In this document: one piece after another, positions 43,421-52,636 of the stretch | Layout: each line of letters starts with the position of its first letter | Position numbering within the stretch: position 1 is the stretch's first letter | Source: Marinobacter panjinensis | Lineage (GTDB): Bacteria > Pseudomonadota > Gammaproteobacteria > Pseudomonadales > Oleiphilaceae | DNA length: 64,000 nt | Direction of reading: 5' to 3' | Assembly (NCBI RefSeq): GCF_005298175.1 | Contig: NZ_SZYH01000001.1 | Coordinates: 1,736,001 to 1,800,000, forward strand | Program-made: the position numbers and the translations under genes | The notes under the pieces: model-generated | The model's input: the letters and a program-made list of their open reading frames with translations, nothing else | What the model was told of the DNA's origin: nothing | Databases searched by the model: none

Positions 43421-44146
43421 ATGGCAACAAACACCAAAAGAAAAGAGTCCATGGCAGACAGGGTTTATGAAGCCCTGAAGGACGACATCTTTGAGTTTCG
43501 GCTGATCCCCGGCGACAAATTCAGCGAGGGGGATGTGGGAACGCGCCTGAATGCGAGCCGGACGCCGGTGCGGGAGGCGCTGTACCGGCTGCAGCGGGAA
43601 GGCTTTGTCGAGGTGCTGTTTCGCAGCGGCTGGCAGGTGAAACCGTTCGACTTCCAGCAGGTCGAGGAACTCTACGACCTGCGCATCACCCTCGAACGGG
43701 CCGCGATGCACAAGATCTGCCAGTTGCCGGAAATGCCACAGTCCGTCAGAACCCTCACCGCCATCTGGAACCCCGACCACCCCTCCGAGCGTGCCGTTGG
43801 CAGCACCGTAAGAGCACTGGACGAAAGCTTCCACTGTGACCTGGTCAGTGCCGCCGGCAATCGGGAGATGACACGGATTCACCGGGAAATCACCGACCGC
43901 CTGCGAATTATTCGGCGGCTGGACTTTACCCGTGACGACCGGATTGATGCCACTTACCTGGAACACGCCGAAATACTCGAGGCCATTCGTGCCGGCCATG
44001 CGGTAGAGGCGGCGGATCGGTTAACAAACCACATTCGCATCAGCCAGAAGGCCGTGCGGGAAATTACCATGGAGAAGATCCGCGAGGCCGCTGAAGCCCA
44101 CCAGTCATCATTGAGGACGAGCCTCGAAAATCTCGCAAAAACATGA
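43421..44146 (+). CDS. GntR-family (FadR subfamily) transcriptional regulator
   Basis: 241 residues from the ATG at 43421; an internal ATG at 43448 is a possible alternative. The N-terminal winged helix-turn-helix reads VYEALKDDIFEFRLIPGDKF and LNASRTPVREALYRLQREGF, and the C-terminal domain is the FCD-type all-helical ligand domain. It directly follows the urea amidolyase genes on the same strand and probably controls them, perhaps with urtA, through the GTATACAAG sites at 37272 and 37471. The ligand is unknown. Confidence 0.87.
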   Translation: MATNTKRKESMADRVYEALKDDIFEFRLIPGDKFSEGDVGTRLNASRTPVREALYRLQREGFVEVLFRSGWQVKPFDFQQVEELYDLRITLERAAMHKICQLPEMPQSVRTLTAIWNPDHPSERAVGSTVRALDESFHCDLVSAAGNREMTRIHREITDRLRIIRRLDFTRDDRIDATYLEHAEILEAIRAGHAVEAADRLTNHIRISQKAVREITMEKIREAAEAHQSSLRTSLENLAKT

Positions 44147-44187
44147 ACCTATATTCACTTATACTGCGCCAGGGAAGATTACAAATC

Positions 44188-44205
44188 TGTAAGAGATATC
44201 GCACA
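44188..44205 (+). promoter_or_regulatory. Candidate GacA/UvrY-type activator box
   Basis: TGTAAG, six bases, then CGCACA. This resembles the TGTAAG-N6-CTTACA box upstream of Csr/Rsm sRNA genes, with the second half imperfect. It lies about 70 bases before the predicted sRNA start and is followed by a TAGAAT -10-like hexamer at 44249-44254. Confidence 0.5.
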
Positions 44206-44255
44206 GGCCACGGAGCGAATGTCCGATTTCTCGAGAACCGTTCCCACGTAGAATG

Positions 44256-44470
44256 GTCAGCGTCAAGGATGAGAAGCCGGCAAGGACAGCTGGCTCAGGG
44301 AAGATAACTCCACGGAACAGGAGTTGCCCAGGGAATCAGGGCTTACAGGGACGATGCACAGGGAAGACGCGCACAGGAAGGTGCGCAAGCCTGAAGGATC
44401 AGGCATGGGGTCAGCCACGGATTCAGGATCACATGGAAGGTGTTCTGGTCCGTGCACTTCTCCCCATCTC
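44256..44470 (+). ncRNA. csrB: CsrB/RsmZ-type regulatory sRNA
   Basis: About 13 GGA motifs fall within 215 bases, many in hairpin loops: GCCTGA-AGGA-TCAGGC (44389-44404, perfect six-base stem), GCGCAC-AGGAAG-GTGCGC (44369-44386), AACTCC-ACGGAACA-GGAGTT (44306-44325) and GCCC-AGGGAATCA-GGGC. This is the signature of RNAs that sequester the translational regulator CsrA/RsmA. A -10-like TAGAAT at 44249 and a partial GacA box at 44188 fit the promoter. The 3' end is uncertain: an ATGGGG/CCCCAT closing stem ends at 44467, but no typical T-run terminator follows. No open reading frame explains the pattern. Confidence 0.85.
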
Positions 44471-44567
44471 ACTCCCCAATTTCCTTCTTCTTGCTCCATC
44501 AGCTCCGCCGCTTTTGCGTCCTGACGAACAACCAGTCACGTAAATACACTCTCAGGAGCCTACTAGA

Positions 44568-44837
44568 ATGAAACGCACCCCGATTATGGCCATGATGGTC
44601 CTTCTGTTCAGCCTGTTCGCCGGTTTTGCCCACGCTGAGCCCGCCACAATCAACATCAACACCGCAGACATCGAAACCCTGGCCAGCCTCAACGGCATCG
44701 GGCAGAGCAAGGCTGAAGCCATCGTGGCCTATCGCGATGCCAACGGTCCTTTCCAGTCCAGCGAGGACCTCACCAACGTCAAGGGCATTGGTGAGCGCAC
44801 GGTTGAAAAGAACGCCGAGCGCCTGACTGTCGAATAA
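44568..44837 (+). CDS. ComEA-like helix-hairpin-helix DNA-binding protein
   Basis: 89 residues. The signal peptide (MAMMVLLFSLFAGFAHA) sends it to the periplasm. The rest is a single ComEA-type double helix-hairpin-helix unit (ININTADIETLASLNGIGQS, KAEAIVAYRDANGPF, then LTNVKGIGERTVEKN). Such short proteins bind incoming DNA during transformation or type IV pilus-linked uptake. It lies just after the CsrB-like sRNA and has AGGAG upstream. It is a single gene. Confidence 0.9.
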   Translation: MKRTPIMAMMVLLFSLFAGFAHAEPATININTADIETLASLNGIGQSKAEAIVAYRDANGPFQSSEDLTNVKGIGERTVEKNAERLTVE

Positions 44838-44975
44838 GCCTGCCGGGCAGTGGCCTGGCGCCGCTGCCCCCTCCGCTCCCTCTACGGAAACTTCCCATAA
44901 AGTCGCCTAGCAACACCCGGCATGCCGCCCTATCATTATGAGTTACTAACAATGATAAGGATGAGCGGCAGCGAA

Positions 44976-45755
44976 ATGGTTGATCCCATCAAGGTATACC
45001 CGGCCAAACCTTCCAAAGTGTATTTCTACGGCACCTGTCTGGTGGACATGTTCTACCCGGACGCAGGCATGGCAGGCATTCAGCTACTGGAGCGGGAAGG
45101 GATCGAGGTGATCTACCCCGAAGACCAGACCTGTTGCGGCCAGCCTGCCTACACCTCCGGTTACCACGACGAAGCCCGCGCGGTTGCAAAGGCCCAGCTC
45201 GGGCTGTTCCCGGAAGACTGGCCGATTGTGGTGCCCTCCGGTTCCTGTGGCGGCATGATGCGCAAACACTACCCTGCACTGTTCAAGGATACCGCCGACG
45301 ACGTGAAGGCGGCGGAAATTGCCGGGCGGATATGGGAGCTGACGGATTTCCTGGTGAACGTGTGCCACATCAAACTGGACGACCTGGGCGAGCCCACGAC
45401 CGTGGCCATGCATACCTCCTGCTCTGCCCGCCGGGAAATGGGCGTGGCGGAAGTGGGCCCGAAACTGCTGGGGCAACTGAAGAACGTCAACCTGGTGGAA
45501 CAGGTACGGGCCGAGGAATGCTGTGGTTTTGGCGGCACCTTTGCCATACGTCATCCGGAGATTTCCGGCGCCATGGTGAGTGAAAAAGTGGACACCCTGG
45601 TGGACACCGGCGCCAAGGAATTCGTCACCACGGATTGCGGCTGCCTGATGAACATTGACGGCTACGCCGAGAAAAACCACAAGCCTGTCACCGGCCAGCA
45701 CATTCTGAGCTTTCTCTGGGAACGCACCAACGGCGATGGGGGCAAACGCTCATGA
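44976..45755 (+). CDS. lutA: Lactate utilization protein LutA/LldE, iron-sulphur subunit
   Basis: About 259 residues from the ATG at 44976; ATGs at 44961, 44952 and 44922 are possible alternatives and none has a clear ribosome-binding site. Two CCG-type cysteine-rich repeats are present: CLVDMFYP with TCCGQPAYTSGY, and HTSCSARRE with ECCGFGGTFA, plus SGSCGGMM. With LutB and LutC it forms the L-lactate-oxidising complex feeding the quinone pool. The gene overlaps lutB by four bases. No lactate permease is adjacent. Confidence 0.9.
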   Translation: MVDPIKVYPAKPSKVYFYGTCLVDMFYPDAGMAGIQLLEREGIEVIYPEDQTCCGQPAYTSGYHDEARAVAKAQLGLFPEDWPIVVPSGSCGGMMRKHYPALFKDTADDVKAAEIAGRIWELTDFLVNVCHIKLDDLGEPTTVAMHTSCSARREMGVAEVGPKLLGQLKNVNLVEQVRAEECCGFGGTFAIRHPEISGAMVSEKVDTLVDTGAKEFVTTDCGCLMNIDGYAEKNHKPVTGQHILSFLWERTNGDGGKRS

Positions 45756-47191
45756 GCGAAACAGCACAGCACTCGGCCCACCACATCGATGTAAAGGAAT
45801 TCCACCCGCGCGCCCGGGCGGCCATCCACAACCCGCAGATTCGCCAGAACTTCCGCAAGGCGATGGACGGGCTGATGACCAAGCGCAAGTCCGCGTTCGA
45901 GGGCTGGGACCTGGAGACCCTGCGGGATCTGGGGGCCAATATCCGCCTGCGGGCGCTGGCCAACCTGCCGGATTTGCTGGAGCAACTGGAACAGAAACTG
46001 ACCGAGAACGGCATTACCGTGCACTGGGCCACCGATGGCGATGAGGCCTGTGAGATTGTGCGGGACATTTGTCTGGCCCGGAACGCCAAGAGCGTGATCA
46101 AGGGCAAGTCCATGGTCTCCGAGGAAATGGAACTGAACCATTACCTGGAAGAACAGGGCATTGAAGCCCTGGAATCGGATCTGGGCGAGTACATCGTGCA
46201 GCTTGCTGACGAAACGCCGTCTCACATCATCATGCCGGCGATTCACAAGAACACCGAAGAGATTTCCCAGCTACTGCATGACAAGACCGGCACCGATCTG
46301 TCCCACGATGTGGAATACCTGACCGCCAACGCCCGTTTGCAGTTGCGCGAGAAATTCATGAATGCGGATGTGGGCGTCTCCGGCGTGAACTTCGCCGTTG
46401 CCGAAACCGGCACCCTGTGCCTGGTGGAGAACGAGGGCAACGGCCGCATGACCACCACTGTGCCGCCCTGCCACATTGCCGTGACCGGCATCGAGAAGGT
46501 GGTACCCAACCTGGAGGACGTGACCGCCCTGCTGGCTCTGCTGACCCGCTCGGCCACCGGCCAGCACATCACCACCTATTTCAACATGATTTCCGGCCCC
46601 CGCAAGGCTGATGAGCTGGACGGACCGGAAGAGGTCCATGTGGTGCTGGTGGACAATGGCCGCTCCACCATCTACCAGGACGACGAACTGCTGGACACCC
46701 TGCGCTGCATCCGTTGCGGTGCCTGCATGAACCATTGCCCGGTCTATACCCGTGTGGGTGGCCATGCCTACGGTACCACCTACCCCGGCCCCATCGGCGC
46801 GATCCTGATGCCCCACATGGTAGGCCTGGACGAAGGGCGGCACCTGCCCACGGCTTCCAGCCTTTGCGGCGCCTGTGGCGAAGTCTGCCCGGTGAAGATT
46901 CCCATCCCGGACCTGCTGGTGCGCCTGCGCCAGGAATCCGTGGACGGTGATACGGTGCACCCCGCAAAGGTTGCCGGCCATGGCGCCAAGCGCAGCACCG
47001 TGGAAGCCATGATCTGGAAAGGCTGGAGCTGGATGCATGCCCGGCCAGGGATCTACCGGCTCGGCACCGCCCTGGGCGCACGCTTTCGCAAACTGCAGCC
47101 GGGTAAGATCGGCGGCTGGACACAATACCGCACGGCTCCGAAGCTGGCCGCAAAAACCCTCCACGAACGGATGAAGGAGCGCAGCCAGTGA
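45752..47191 (+). CDS. lutB: Lactate utilization iron-sulphur protein LutB/LldF
   Basis: 479 residues, typical. The N-terminal LUD domain (KSVIKGKSMVSEEMELNHYL, FAVAETGTLCLVENEGNGRM) is followed by two [4Fe-4S] motifs (RCIRCGACMNHCPVY and CGACGEVCPVKIP) and a C-terminal DUF3390-like segment. It transfers electrons from lactate oxidation in the LutABC complex. The start overlaps lutA and the stop overlaps lutC, so the three are translationally coupled. Confidence 0.95.
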   Translation: MSETAQHSAHHIDVKEFHPRARAAIHNPQIRQNFRKAMDGLMTKRKSAFEGWDLETLRDLGANIRLRALANLPDLLEQLEQKLTENGITVHWATDGDEACEIVRDICLARNAKSVIKGKSMVSEEMELNHYLEEQGIEALESDLGEYIVQLADETPSHIIMPAIHKNTEEISQLLHDKTGTDLSHDVEYLTANARLQLREKFMNADVGVSGVNFAVAETGTLCLVENEGNGRMTTTVPPCHIAVTGIEKVVPNLEDVTALLALLTRSATGQHITTYFNMISGPRKADELDGPEEVHVVLVDNGRSTIYQDDELLDTLRCIRCGACMNHCPVYTRVGGHAYGTTYPGPIGAILMPHMVGLDEGRHLPTASSLCGACGEVCPVKIPIPDLLVRLRQESVDGDTVHPAKVAGHGAKRSTVEAMIWKGWSWMHARPGIYRLGTALGARFRKLQPGKIGGWTQYRTAPKLAAKTLHERMKERSQ

Positions 47192-47847
47192 GTTCCCGCG
47201 ACGCTATCCTGCAACGCCTGCGCCACCGCTCCGGCGGCGAGCTGACCGCTCCGGAATGCGATTTTTCGGTGCTTGACCGGCCCGAGTGGACCACCGCTGA
47301 AAAACTGGACATGTTCGAGCAGACCATCGAATCCGTCCATGGCGAAGTACACCGCACGACCGAGTCCGGCTGGATTGACCGGCTGGCAGAAATCCTGCAA
47401 TCCCGGGGCGCCCAGTCCCTGCTGATTGCGAAGGATCACGAGATCGGCCAAGCCTTGCAGAGCGCCACGAAAGGCCGTGAAGACCTGCCGCACCTGCTTA
47501 TCTACGACGAGCCGGTGGAAAGCTGGCAGGAAACCCTGTTCAGCGAAGTGGACGCGGGCATTACCTCCACCCGTGGCGGCATTGCCGAAACCGGCTCGCT
47601 GATCCTGTGGCCTTCGGTGGATGAACCACGGCTGATGAGCCTGGTACCACCCATTCATATTGCGGTGCTGAAAGCCAGTGAGCTTTACACCACCTTCCAT
47701 CAGGCCATGCAATCCCAGGGTTGGGCCACTGGCATGCCGACCAATGCGCTGTTAATCTCCGGGCCATCCAAAACCGCCGATATCGAGCAGACCCTTGCCT
47801 ACGGTGTCCATGGTCCCAAGGAATTGATCGTACTGGTTATTGAATGA
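47188..47847 (+). CDS. lutC: Lactate utilization protein LutC/LldG
   Basis: 219 residues from a GTG at 47188 that overlaps the lutB stop. The LUD fold includes GITSTRGGIAETGSLILWPS and the C-terminal SGPSKTADIEQTLAYGVHGP, which match LutC. It is the third subunit of the lactate oxidation complex. It overlaps the following EamA transporter by four bases. Confidence 0.94.
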   Translation: MSSRDAILQRLRHRSGGELTAPECDFSVLDRPEWTTAEKLDMFEQTIESVHGEVHRTTESGWIDRLAEILQSRGAQSLLIAKDHEIGQALQSATKGREDLPHLLIYDEPVESWQETLFSEVDAGITSTRGGIAETGSLILWPSVDEPRLMSLVPPIHIAVLKASELYTTFHQAMQSQGWATGMPTNALLISGPSKTADIEQTLAYGVHGPKELIVLVIE

Positions 47848-48764
47848 TCCGAGGCGCATTACTGATCGCCCTGGCCGCCCTCCTCTGGGCGACCACGGGT
47901 ATTGTTGCAAAATTTCTGTTTACCGGCTCTGAGCTGCAGGCGGTGACCCTTGGCTTTTTACGCCTGGTAGTGGCTCTGCCGTTTTTCTTTGCGCTGATGC
48001 GCCGGGAACAGCGAGCGCTGGCCCACCGTTCCACGCCCTTACCGACGTTTACCCGCAAATCACTGATGCCGCTGGTTGCCCTGGGTTTCTTCCAGGCCGT
48101 TTACCAGGGCAGCTACCTGCTCGCCGTGGATATGACCGGTGCTGGCATTGCCACGTTGATTGCCCTGTGCCTGTCGCCTGTACTGGTGGCTATCCTGGCG
48201 GCGCCGCTGCTGGGCGAAAAACCCGGGCTGGTCACCATCCTGGCTCTGGCCGCAGCCATTGCCGGTACCGCCATGCTGGTCATCAGTGATATGGACAGCG
48301 CCGGCAGGCTTCGGCTCGGGGGCATCCTGGTGGCGGTTCTGGCGGCTTTTGTGTACGCCGGCTTCACCCTCACCAGCCGCCACACCTCCACCGGCACTCC
48401 GGTGTTCACCACGGCGTTTATCTGCTTCTTTACAGCGGCGCTAATCCTGTTACCGGTAGTGGCTTTCAGTGGTGGCTTTGCAGGGTTGGACAGCCTGGGG
48501 CCGGGACAATGGCTGATGGTGGCTTACATCGGCGTAGTGCCGACCTGCCTGGGGTATGTGAGTTTCTTCACTGGCATGAAGACGACGCCAGCGACGCTAT
48601 CCAGCATCATAGTGACTCTGGAGCCGTTGTTCGTGGCCTTGCTTGCGTGGGTGTTACTGGGCGAGCGACTGGGCGTGATTGGAATAACCGGTGCACTGGT
48701 GCTGACCGCGGCTGTCATCATCGCGTCTAAAAGCAGTGCCGGGAACCGGCCCGACACTGCCTGA
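47844..48764 (+). CDS. EamA/DMT-family transporter
   Basis: 306 residues, about 10 membrane spans in two EamA repeats (LLIALAALLWATTGIVAKFL near the start; a second repeat around PTCLGYVSFFTGMKTTPATL and LEPLFVALLAWVLLGERLGV). It probably exports a small metabolite or amino acid. It is translationally coupled to lutC, so it may serve lactate metabolism, for example as an exporter of an intermediate, but its substrate is not evident. Confidence 0.85.
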   Translation: MIRGALLIALAALLWATTGIVAKFLFTGSELQAVTLGFLRLVVALPFFFALMRREQRALAHRSTPLPTFTRKSLMPLVALGFFQAVYQGSYLLAVDMTGAGIATLIALCLSPVLVAILAAPLLGEKPGLVTILALAAAIAGTAMLVISDMDSAGRLRLGGILVAVLAAFVYAGFTLTSRHTSTGTPVFTTAFICFFTAALILLPVVAFSGGFAGLDSLGPGQWLMVAYIGVVPTCLGYVSFFTGMKTTPATLSSIIVTLEPLFVALLAWVLLGERLGVIGITGALVLTAAVIIASKSSAGNRPDTA

Positions 48765-48778
48765 CAGACTTACGCCCC

Positions 48779-49327
48779 TTATGCTTGCCGGCGCTGTTTT
48801 TCTATCATGTTCGGCTGCAGGATTTCGATCCAGTAGCCATCCGGGTCCTTGATGAACGCAAGGCCTTTCATCTTGCCATCGTCCGGCTTTTTGACGAACT
48901 CCACACCCAGCTTTTCAAAACGGTCGCAGGCACTGTAGACATCCGGCACGGCTATGCCGATGTGGCCAAAGCCCTGAGGCTCGTTGTTACCGTTGTGGTA
49001 GCTGAAATCGTTGTCGTTCTCGGTGCCCCAGTTATGGGTCAGTTCCAGTATGGCTTCACGGCCGAAGGTGTAGGTAGTGCGGTGGCCGTCGTCGTGAGGG
49101 ACCCTGTTGGCGTGGCGGTCGTCGAGGTAGGCCATGAAGTAAAGCGTGAACTTCATTTCCGGGAATTCGAGCTTTCTGACAAGGCGCATGCCCATTACCC
49201 GAGTGTAGAAGTCCATGGAACGCTCGGGGTCTTTGATGCGCATCATGGTCTGGTTGAAGACATAACCTTCGGTTTCGGGCACTGATGCTTCGTGCAGGCC
49301 GGGGGCTTGTTCGAAGTGCTTGGGCAT
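48779..49327 (-). CDS. gloA: Lactoylglutathione lyase (glyoxalase I)
   Basis: 182 residues, the longer eukaryote-like bacterial GloA form. Motifs include [40 protein letters not shown] (metal Glu), [20 protein letters not shown] (metal His) and [16 protein letters not shown] (metal Glu). It converts the methylglyoxal-glutathione adduct to S-lactoylglutathione in the cytosol. It converges with the EamA gene and is downstream of the alkB terminator. Confidence 0.94.
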   Translation of the reverse strand: MPKHFEQAPGLHEASVPETEGYVFNQTMMRIKDPERSMDFYTRVMGMRLVRKLEFPEMKFTLYFMAYLDDRHANRVPHDDGHRTTYTFGREAILELTHNWGTENDNDFSYHNGNNEPQGFGHIGIAVPDVYSACDRFEKLGVEFVKKPDDGKMKGLAFIKDPDGYWIEILQPNMIEKQRRQA

Positions 49328-49412
49328 GGGGGGCTCCCTTTTTTATGCGTTCAGGATTCAATCTTATACCTGTGTGCGATTCGGGAAGATTTCAAGGGCG
49401 GGAGTTAACGGA

Positions 49413-49460
49413 TAAAAAAGACCCCACAGTCAGAGACACAAACCTGTGGGGTCTTGAAAA
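49413..49460 (-). terminator. Terminator of alkB
   Basis: Read on the minus strand, AGACCCCACAG pairs with CTGTGGGGTCT across a 14-base loop and is followed by TTTTTTA. It lies within 10 bases of the alkB stop. Confidence 0.92.
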
Positions 49461-49461
49461 C

Positions 49462-50598
49462 CTATACCAGTTGGTGTTCTTCGCCTTCGTAGTAGGCCTC
49501 TACTCTTGGGTTCATCACCTTCCTCCACAGTGGCGGAATCATTGCCAGGACAACCATGGCGGCGTAGCCGGCCGGGAGCTGTGGGGCTACTTCGTGGTGA
49601 CGGAGCACCTGGTAGCGGCGCTTGGCCCAGGCGTGGTGGTCGCTGTGGCGCTGGAGGTGGAACAGGAACACGTTGGTGAGGAAGTAGTTGGAGTTCCAGC
49701 TGTGTTCCGGGCCAGTGCGTTCGTAGCGGCCGTTTTCGAGCTTGCGGCGGTGGAGGCCGTAGTGCTCCAGGTAGTTAACGATTTCCAGCAGGTTGAGGGC
49801 GATGAAGCTCTGGCCCAGGAAGAAGGCGGCACCCAGCCAGCCGAAGGCGACGGTGAAGGCGACCAGTGCCAGCGCGGAGATGCTGTACCACCAGATCAGT
49901 TCGTTGCGCCAGCTAAAGGCTTTGTGACCTTTCTTCTCCAGGCGCTTGGCTTCCAGTTTCCAGGCGTTCATGAAGTTGCGGGCGTAGGCCTGGGGCAGGA
50001 AGTTGTAGAGTGACTGGTTGTAGCGCGATGACGAAGCGTCTTCGGGGGTGGAGACGTGTACGTGGTGGCCGCGCAGGTGTTCGACCTTGAAACCGGCATA
50101 GCACACCAGGGACAGCAGGAAGCCGCCGGCCCAGGTTTCAAGTTTGCCGTCTTTGTGGATAAGTTCGTGGGCGACATTGATGCCCAGGCCACCCACGATG
50201 CCGACAGAAAAGATCCAGCCAATGCCGCCGGCCACACTGAAGGTGCCGGAGGCCAGCACGAACATGCTCCATACCAGCAGCACTGCAAAGGCGGCAACCC
50301 AGCCCAGGGTGATGAACTTGTAGAATACTTCGGTGTTCATGCGGGGCGTGTCCACTTCCTCGTCCGGGTTGAGGGCGTCTTTGCCCAGCAGCAAGTCAAG
50401 GATGGGGATAATGCCGAACACCACCACAGGAACGCCCCAGGCGAACAGGTTCACCCACCCGGAGGCCTGCCCGGCCGCCAGCAGTAACGGTGGTAGCGCC
50501 AGAGGCACCATCGCAATCAGATAGCTGTACTTCTTGAGTGTCAACAGCACCTTCCGGCGTGCGGATTCGGTGCCCAGGGTCAATGGTTTGGTACTCAC
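49462..50598 (-). CDS. alkB: Alkane 1-monooxygenase AlkB
   Basis: 378 residues with about six membrane spans. The di-iron histidine motifs are complete: HELIHK (144-149), EHLRGHHVHV (about 173-182) and LQRHSDHHA (about 320), plus NYLEHYGL. It hydroxylates the terminal carbon of medium or long n-alkanes at the inner membrane, taking electrons from rubredoxin. No rubredoxin gene is adjacent. It is divergent from a GntR regulator whose candidate operator (ATTGTCCTACAAT) is 61 bases upstream of the start. Confidence 0.96.
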   Translation of the reverse strand: MSTKPLTLGTESARRKVLLTLKKYSYLIAMVPLALPPLLLAAGQASGWVNLFAWGVPVVVFGIIPILDLLLGKDALNPDEEVDTPRMNTEVFYKFITLGWVAAFAVLLVWSMFVLASGTFSVAGGIGWIFSVGIVGGLGINVAHELIHKDGKLETWAGGFLLSLVCYAGFKVEHLRGHHVHVSTPEDASSSRYNQSLYNFLPQAYARNFMNAWKLEAKRLEKKGHKAFSWRNELIWWYSISALALVAFTVAFGWLGAAFFLGQSFIALNLLEIVNYLEHYGLHRRKLENGRYERTGPEHSWNSNYFLTNVFLFHLQRHSDHHAWAKRRYQVLRHHEVAPQLPAGYAAMVVLAMIPPLWRKVMNPRVEAYYEGEEHQLV

Positions 50599-50658
50599 GG
50601 GTCTTCCCTCATTGGCTGTTGCATTGGATCTTGGTGATCGCTTGTTGTTATCTGCATT

Positions 50659-50671
50659 ATTGTCCTACAAT
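50659..50671. promoter_or_regulatory. Candidate operator between alkB and its GntR gene
   Basis: ATTGT-CCT-ACAAT, a perfect 5-3-5 inverted repeat in the 204-base divergent gap. It is suited to binding a dimeric GntR-type repressor controlling alkB and itself. Confidence 0.45.
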
Positions 50672-50802
50672 ATTACAGTCGTCAACCTGTGAATGGTATT
50701 TTTTGATCAATATCAGCTTTGGCCGGCGGTAACTTCCTGACAATCCAAGACTAAATGGCTGTGATAAACTCATTCCGCATTTCCCCTGTTCAGAGAGCCC
50801 TT

Positions 50803-51468
50803 ATGGATTTTCAGGTTCCCAACACCCTTGCCGAGCAGATTGCCAACTACCTCGCCGAGCGCATCATGACCGGCCAGATCCGGCCCGGAGAGCGCTTGCA
50901 GGAGGCCACCACCGCCAACGAGCTGAAGGTGAGCCGGGCTTCGGTGAAGGAGGCGCTGTACACGCTGGAGCGCTGGCACCTGATTGAAATCACCCCGCGC
51001 AAGGGCGCCTCCGCCACCAAGCTGGACGCGGTGCACGCCTCCGAACTTTATGACGTGTACATGCACTTGCTGATCATGCTGGCGCGGCGCCTGTGTGAGC
51101 GTTGGCAGGAGGAAGACAAGGCGGAGTTATTGTTGGCCGTTGAAAAGGTGACCGGCCAGATGCAGAGCAAAGACGCCAATATTGCCGCTGTGGTGGAAGC
51201 CAGCTTCAATGTGATGGAGGTGTGCTGCGGGGTGGTGGGCAATCCCTACCTCACCGAGGCGCTGACCAACTTCAAGCCGGCCGTCAGCCGAGCGTATTAC
51301 CTGAGTGCGGACCGTTACCGGCAGGATCTGGACCGGACCGGCCGGTTTTTCACCCGCCTGACGAAGGCCATCCTGGCGCGGGATACTGACGACTCCGAGG
51401 CCCTGGTGGCGGAGTTTGGCGCCCATCAGAAAGAGCTGATCCAGCAGGCGCTGGCCTCTTCGGCCTGA
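50803..51468 (+). CDS. GntR-family regulator, probably of alkB
   Basis: 221 residues from the ATG at 50803, preceded by AGAGAG; an earlier in-frame ATG at 50755 is less likely. The winged HTH reads LAEQIANYLAERIMTGQIRP and ELKVSRASVKEALYTLERWH; a FCD-like helical C-terminus follows. It is divergent from alkB, a common arrangement in Marinobacter-type genomes, so it probably responds to alkanes or fatty-acid products. Confidence 0.85.
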   Translation: MDFQVPNTLAEQIANYLAERIMTGQIRPGERLQEATTANELKVSRASVKEALYTLERWHLIEITPRKGASATKLDAVHASELYDVYMHLLIMLARRLCERWQEEDKAELLLAVEKVTGQMQSKDANIAAVVEASFNVMEVCCGVVGNPYLTEALTNFKPAVSRAYYLSADRYRQDLDRTGRFFTRLTKAILARDTDDSEALVAEFGAHQKELIQQALASSA

Positions 51469-51547
51469 CCGGGTCTGTGATCCAACTCACAGACAGCTGT
51501 TGCTATCAGGCATACTGTAACAGTCTGTAACAATAATCGGGGCCACC

Positions 51548-52582
51548 ATGACACGTCGAAACACCCGAAAGCGCCTGGAACAAGTCACACCTGCCCTGGG
51601 CAGGTTCTTTACCCTGAGCCTTGCCGCCAGCCTGTCACTGCCTGTGATGGCGGACTTCCGGCCGCTGGATGACACCACCATGGGTGAAGTCACCGGCCAG
51701 ACCGGTGTCACCATCGAGATGGAAACCAGGGTCGAGATGGACCGCCTGAGCTGGACCGATGAAGGCTCACTGAACGTTGATGGCATCCGCCTCTCCGGCC
51801 ACAACGACACCGTGCTGGACAACCTCAAGTTCACCCTGGATATCGCCGGCCAGGATGAAGTGCTTACCCACGGCTTTTCTGAGATTGCCCGCCGTGCGGA
51901 CGCTGGCCTGCTGGACACGTCCAATCCGGACGTCGCTGACGCCCTTGCCCGCTATGCAGTGGGCGGTGGTTATGGCAAACAGTTCGACAGCGGCGACCTG
52001 GTGATTCACCTGGGCGCTACAGACTACGGCGACCCCACCAGCCTGGACGATTACCTGCAGGCGGTAGACTTTGAACTGGCCGTAGACAGCGTTGAGGCCA
52101 CCGGTTCTGCCGGTACCGCCAGCCTGTTTTCCAATGTGATGCTGCAGGGCTACATCGGCCCTACCGACCTGGTGATCCGCAACCAGGGCAACAACACCCG
52201 CACACTGGCCAATGGCAACGAAGTCTCCGGTTCGGAACTGCAGCTCGACACCCACTTCGAGATCACCGACGGCAGCCTGGACTGGGATGCCGCCGACGTC
52301 ATCCTGCTGTTCAACTTTGCCGCGGTCGGTATTGAGGGACTGCAGATCCATAACCGCCGGGGCGACGACACGCTGGGGCACTTCGGGATGGCCAGCGCCA
52401 CCGCGAAGCTCTCACGGGGCACCAGCGCAGTGTCCGGCAAAGAAGGGTTGTCCATCCATGACGTGGATTTCCGGGCCGATATCGATATGCCGGTGTTCAA
52501 GGTAGGTGGCACCAGCATTGGTTCGGTGCAATTCACGGACTTTGCCATTAAAAACACCACCATGATGGTGTATGGCCACTAG
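51548..52582 (+). CDS. DUF6160 family surface or secreted protein
   Basis: 344 residues. A signal peptide (ALGRFFTLSLAASLSLPVMA) is followed by the characteristic DFRPLDDTTMGEVTGQTGVT near residues 36-58, which I associate with DUF6160, and then a long beta-rich region without cysteines. It is probably secreted or outer-membrane associated. Direct repeats CTGTAACA occur about 20-35 bases upstream. A short inverted repeat (GTCTGTGA/TCACAGAC) at 51474 may end the GntR transcript. The role is unknown. Confidence 0.75.
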   Translation: MTRRNTRKRLEQVTPALGRFFTLSLAASLSLPVMADFRPLDDTTMGEVTGQTGVTIEMETRVEMDRLSWTDEGSLNVDGIRLSGHNDTVLDNLKFTLDIAGQDEVLTHGFSEIARRADAGLLDTSNPDVADALARYAVGGGYGKQFDSGDLVIHLGATDYGDPTSLDDYLQAVDFELAVDSVEATGSAGTASLFSNVMLQGYIGPTDLVIRNQGNNTRTLANGNEVSGSELQLDTHFEITDGSLDWDAADVILLFNFAAVGIEGLQIHNRRGDDTLGHFGMASATAKLSRGTSAVSGKEGLSIHDVDFRADIDMPVFKVGGTSIGSVQFTDFAIKNTTMMVYGH

Positions 52583-52636
52583 ACAAGCCCCCCGCTAACA
52601 ACAGTAAACTGCCCGTCTCCTAATGGCGGGCAGGTC

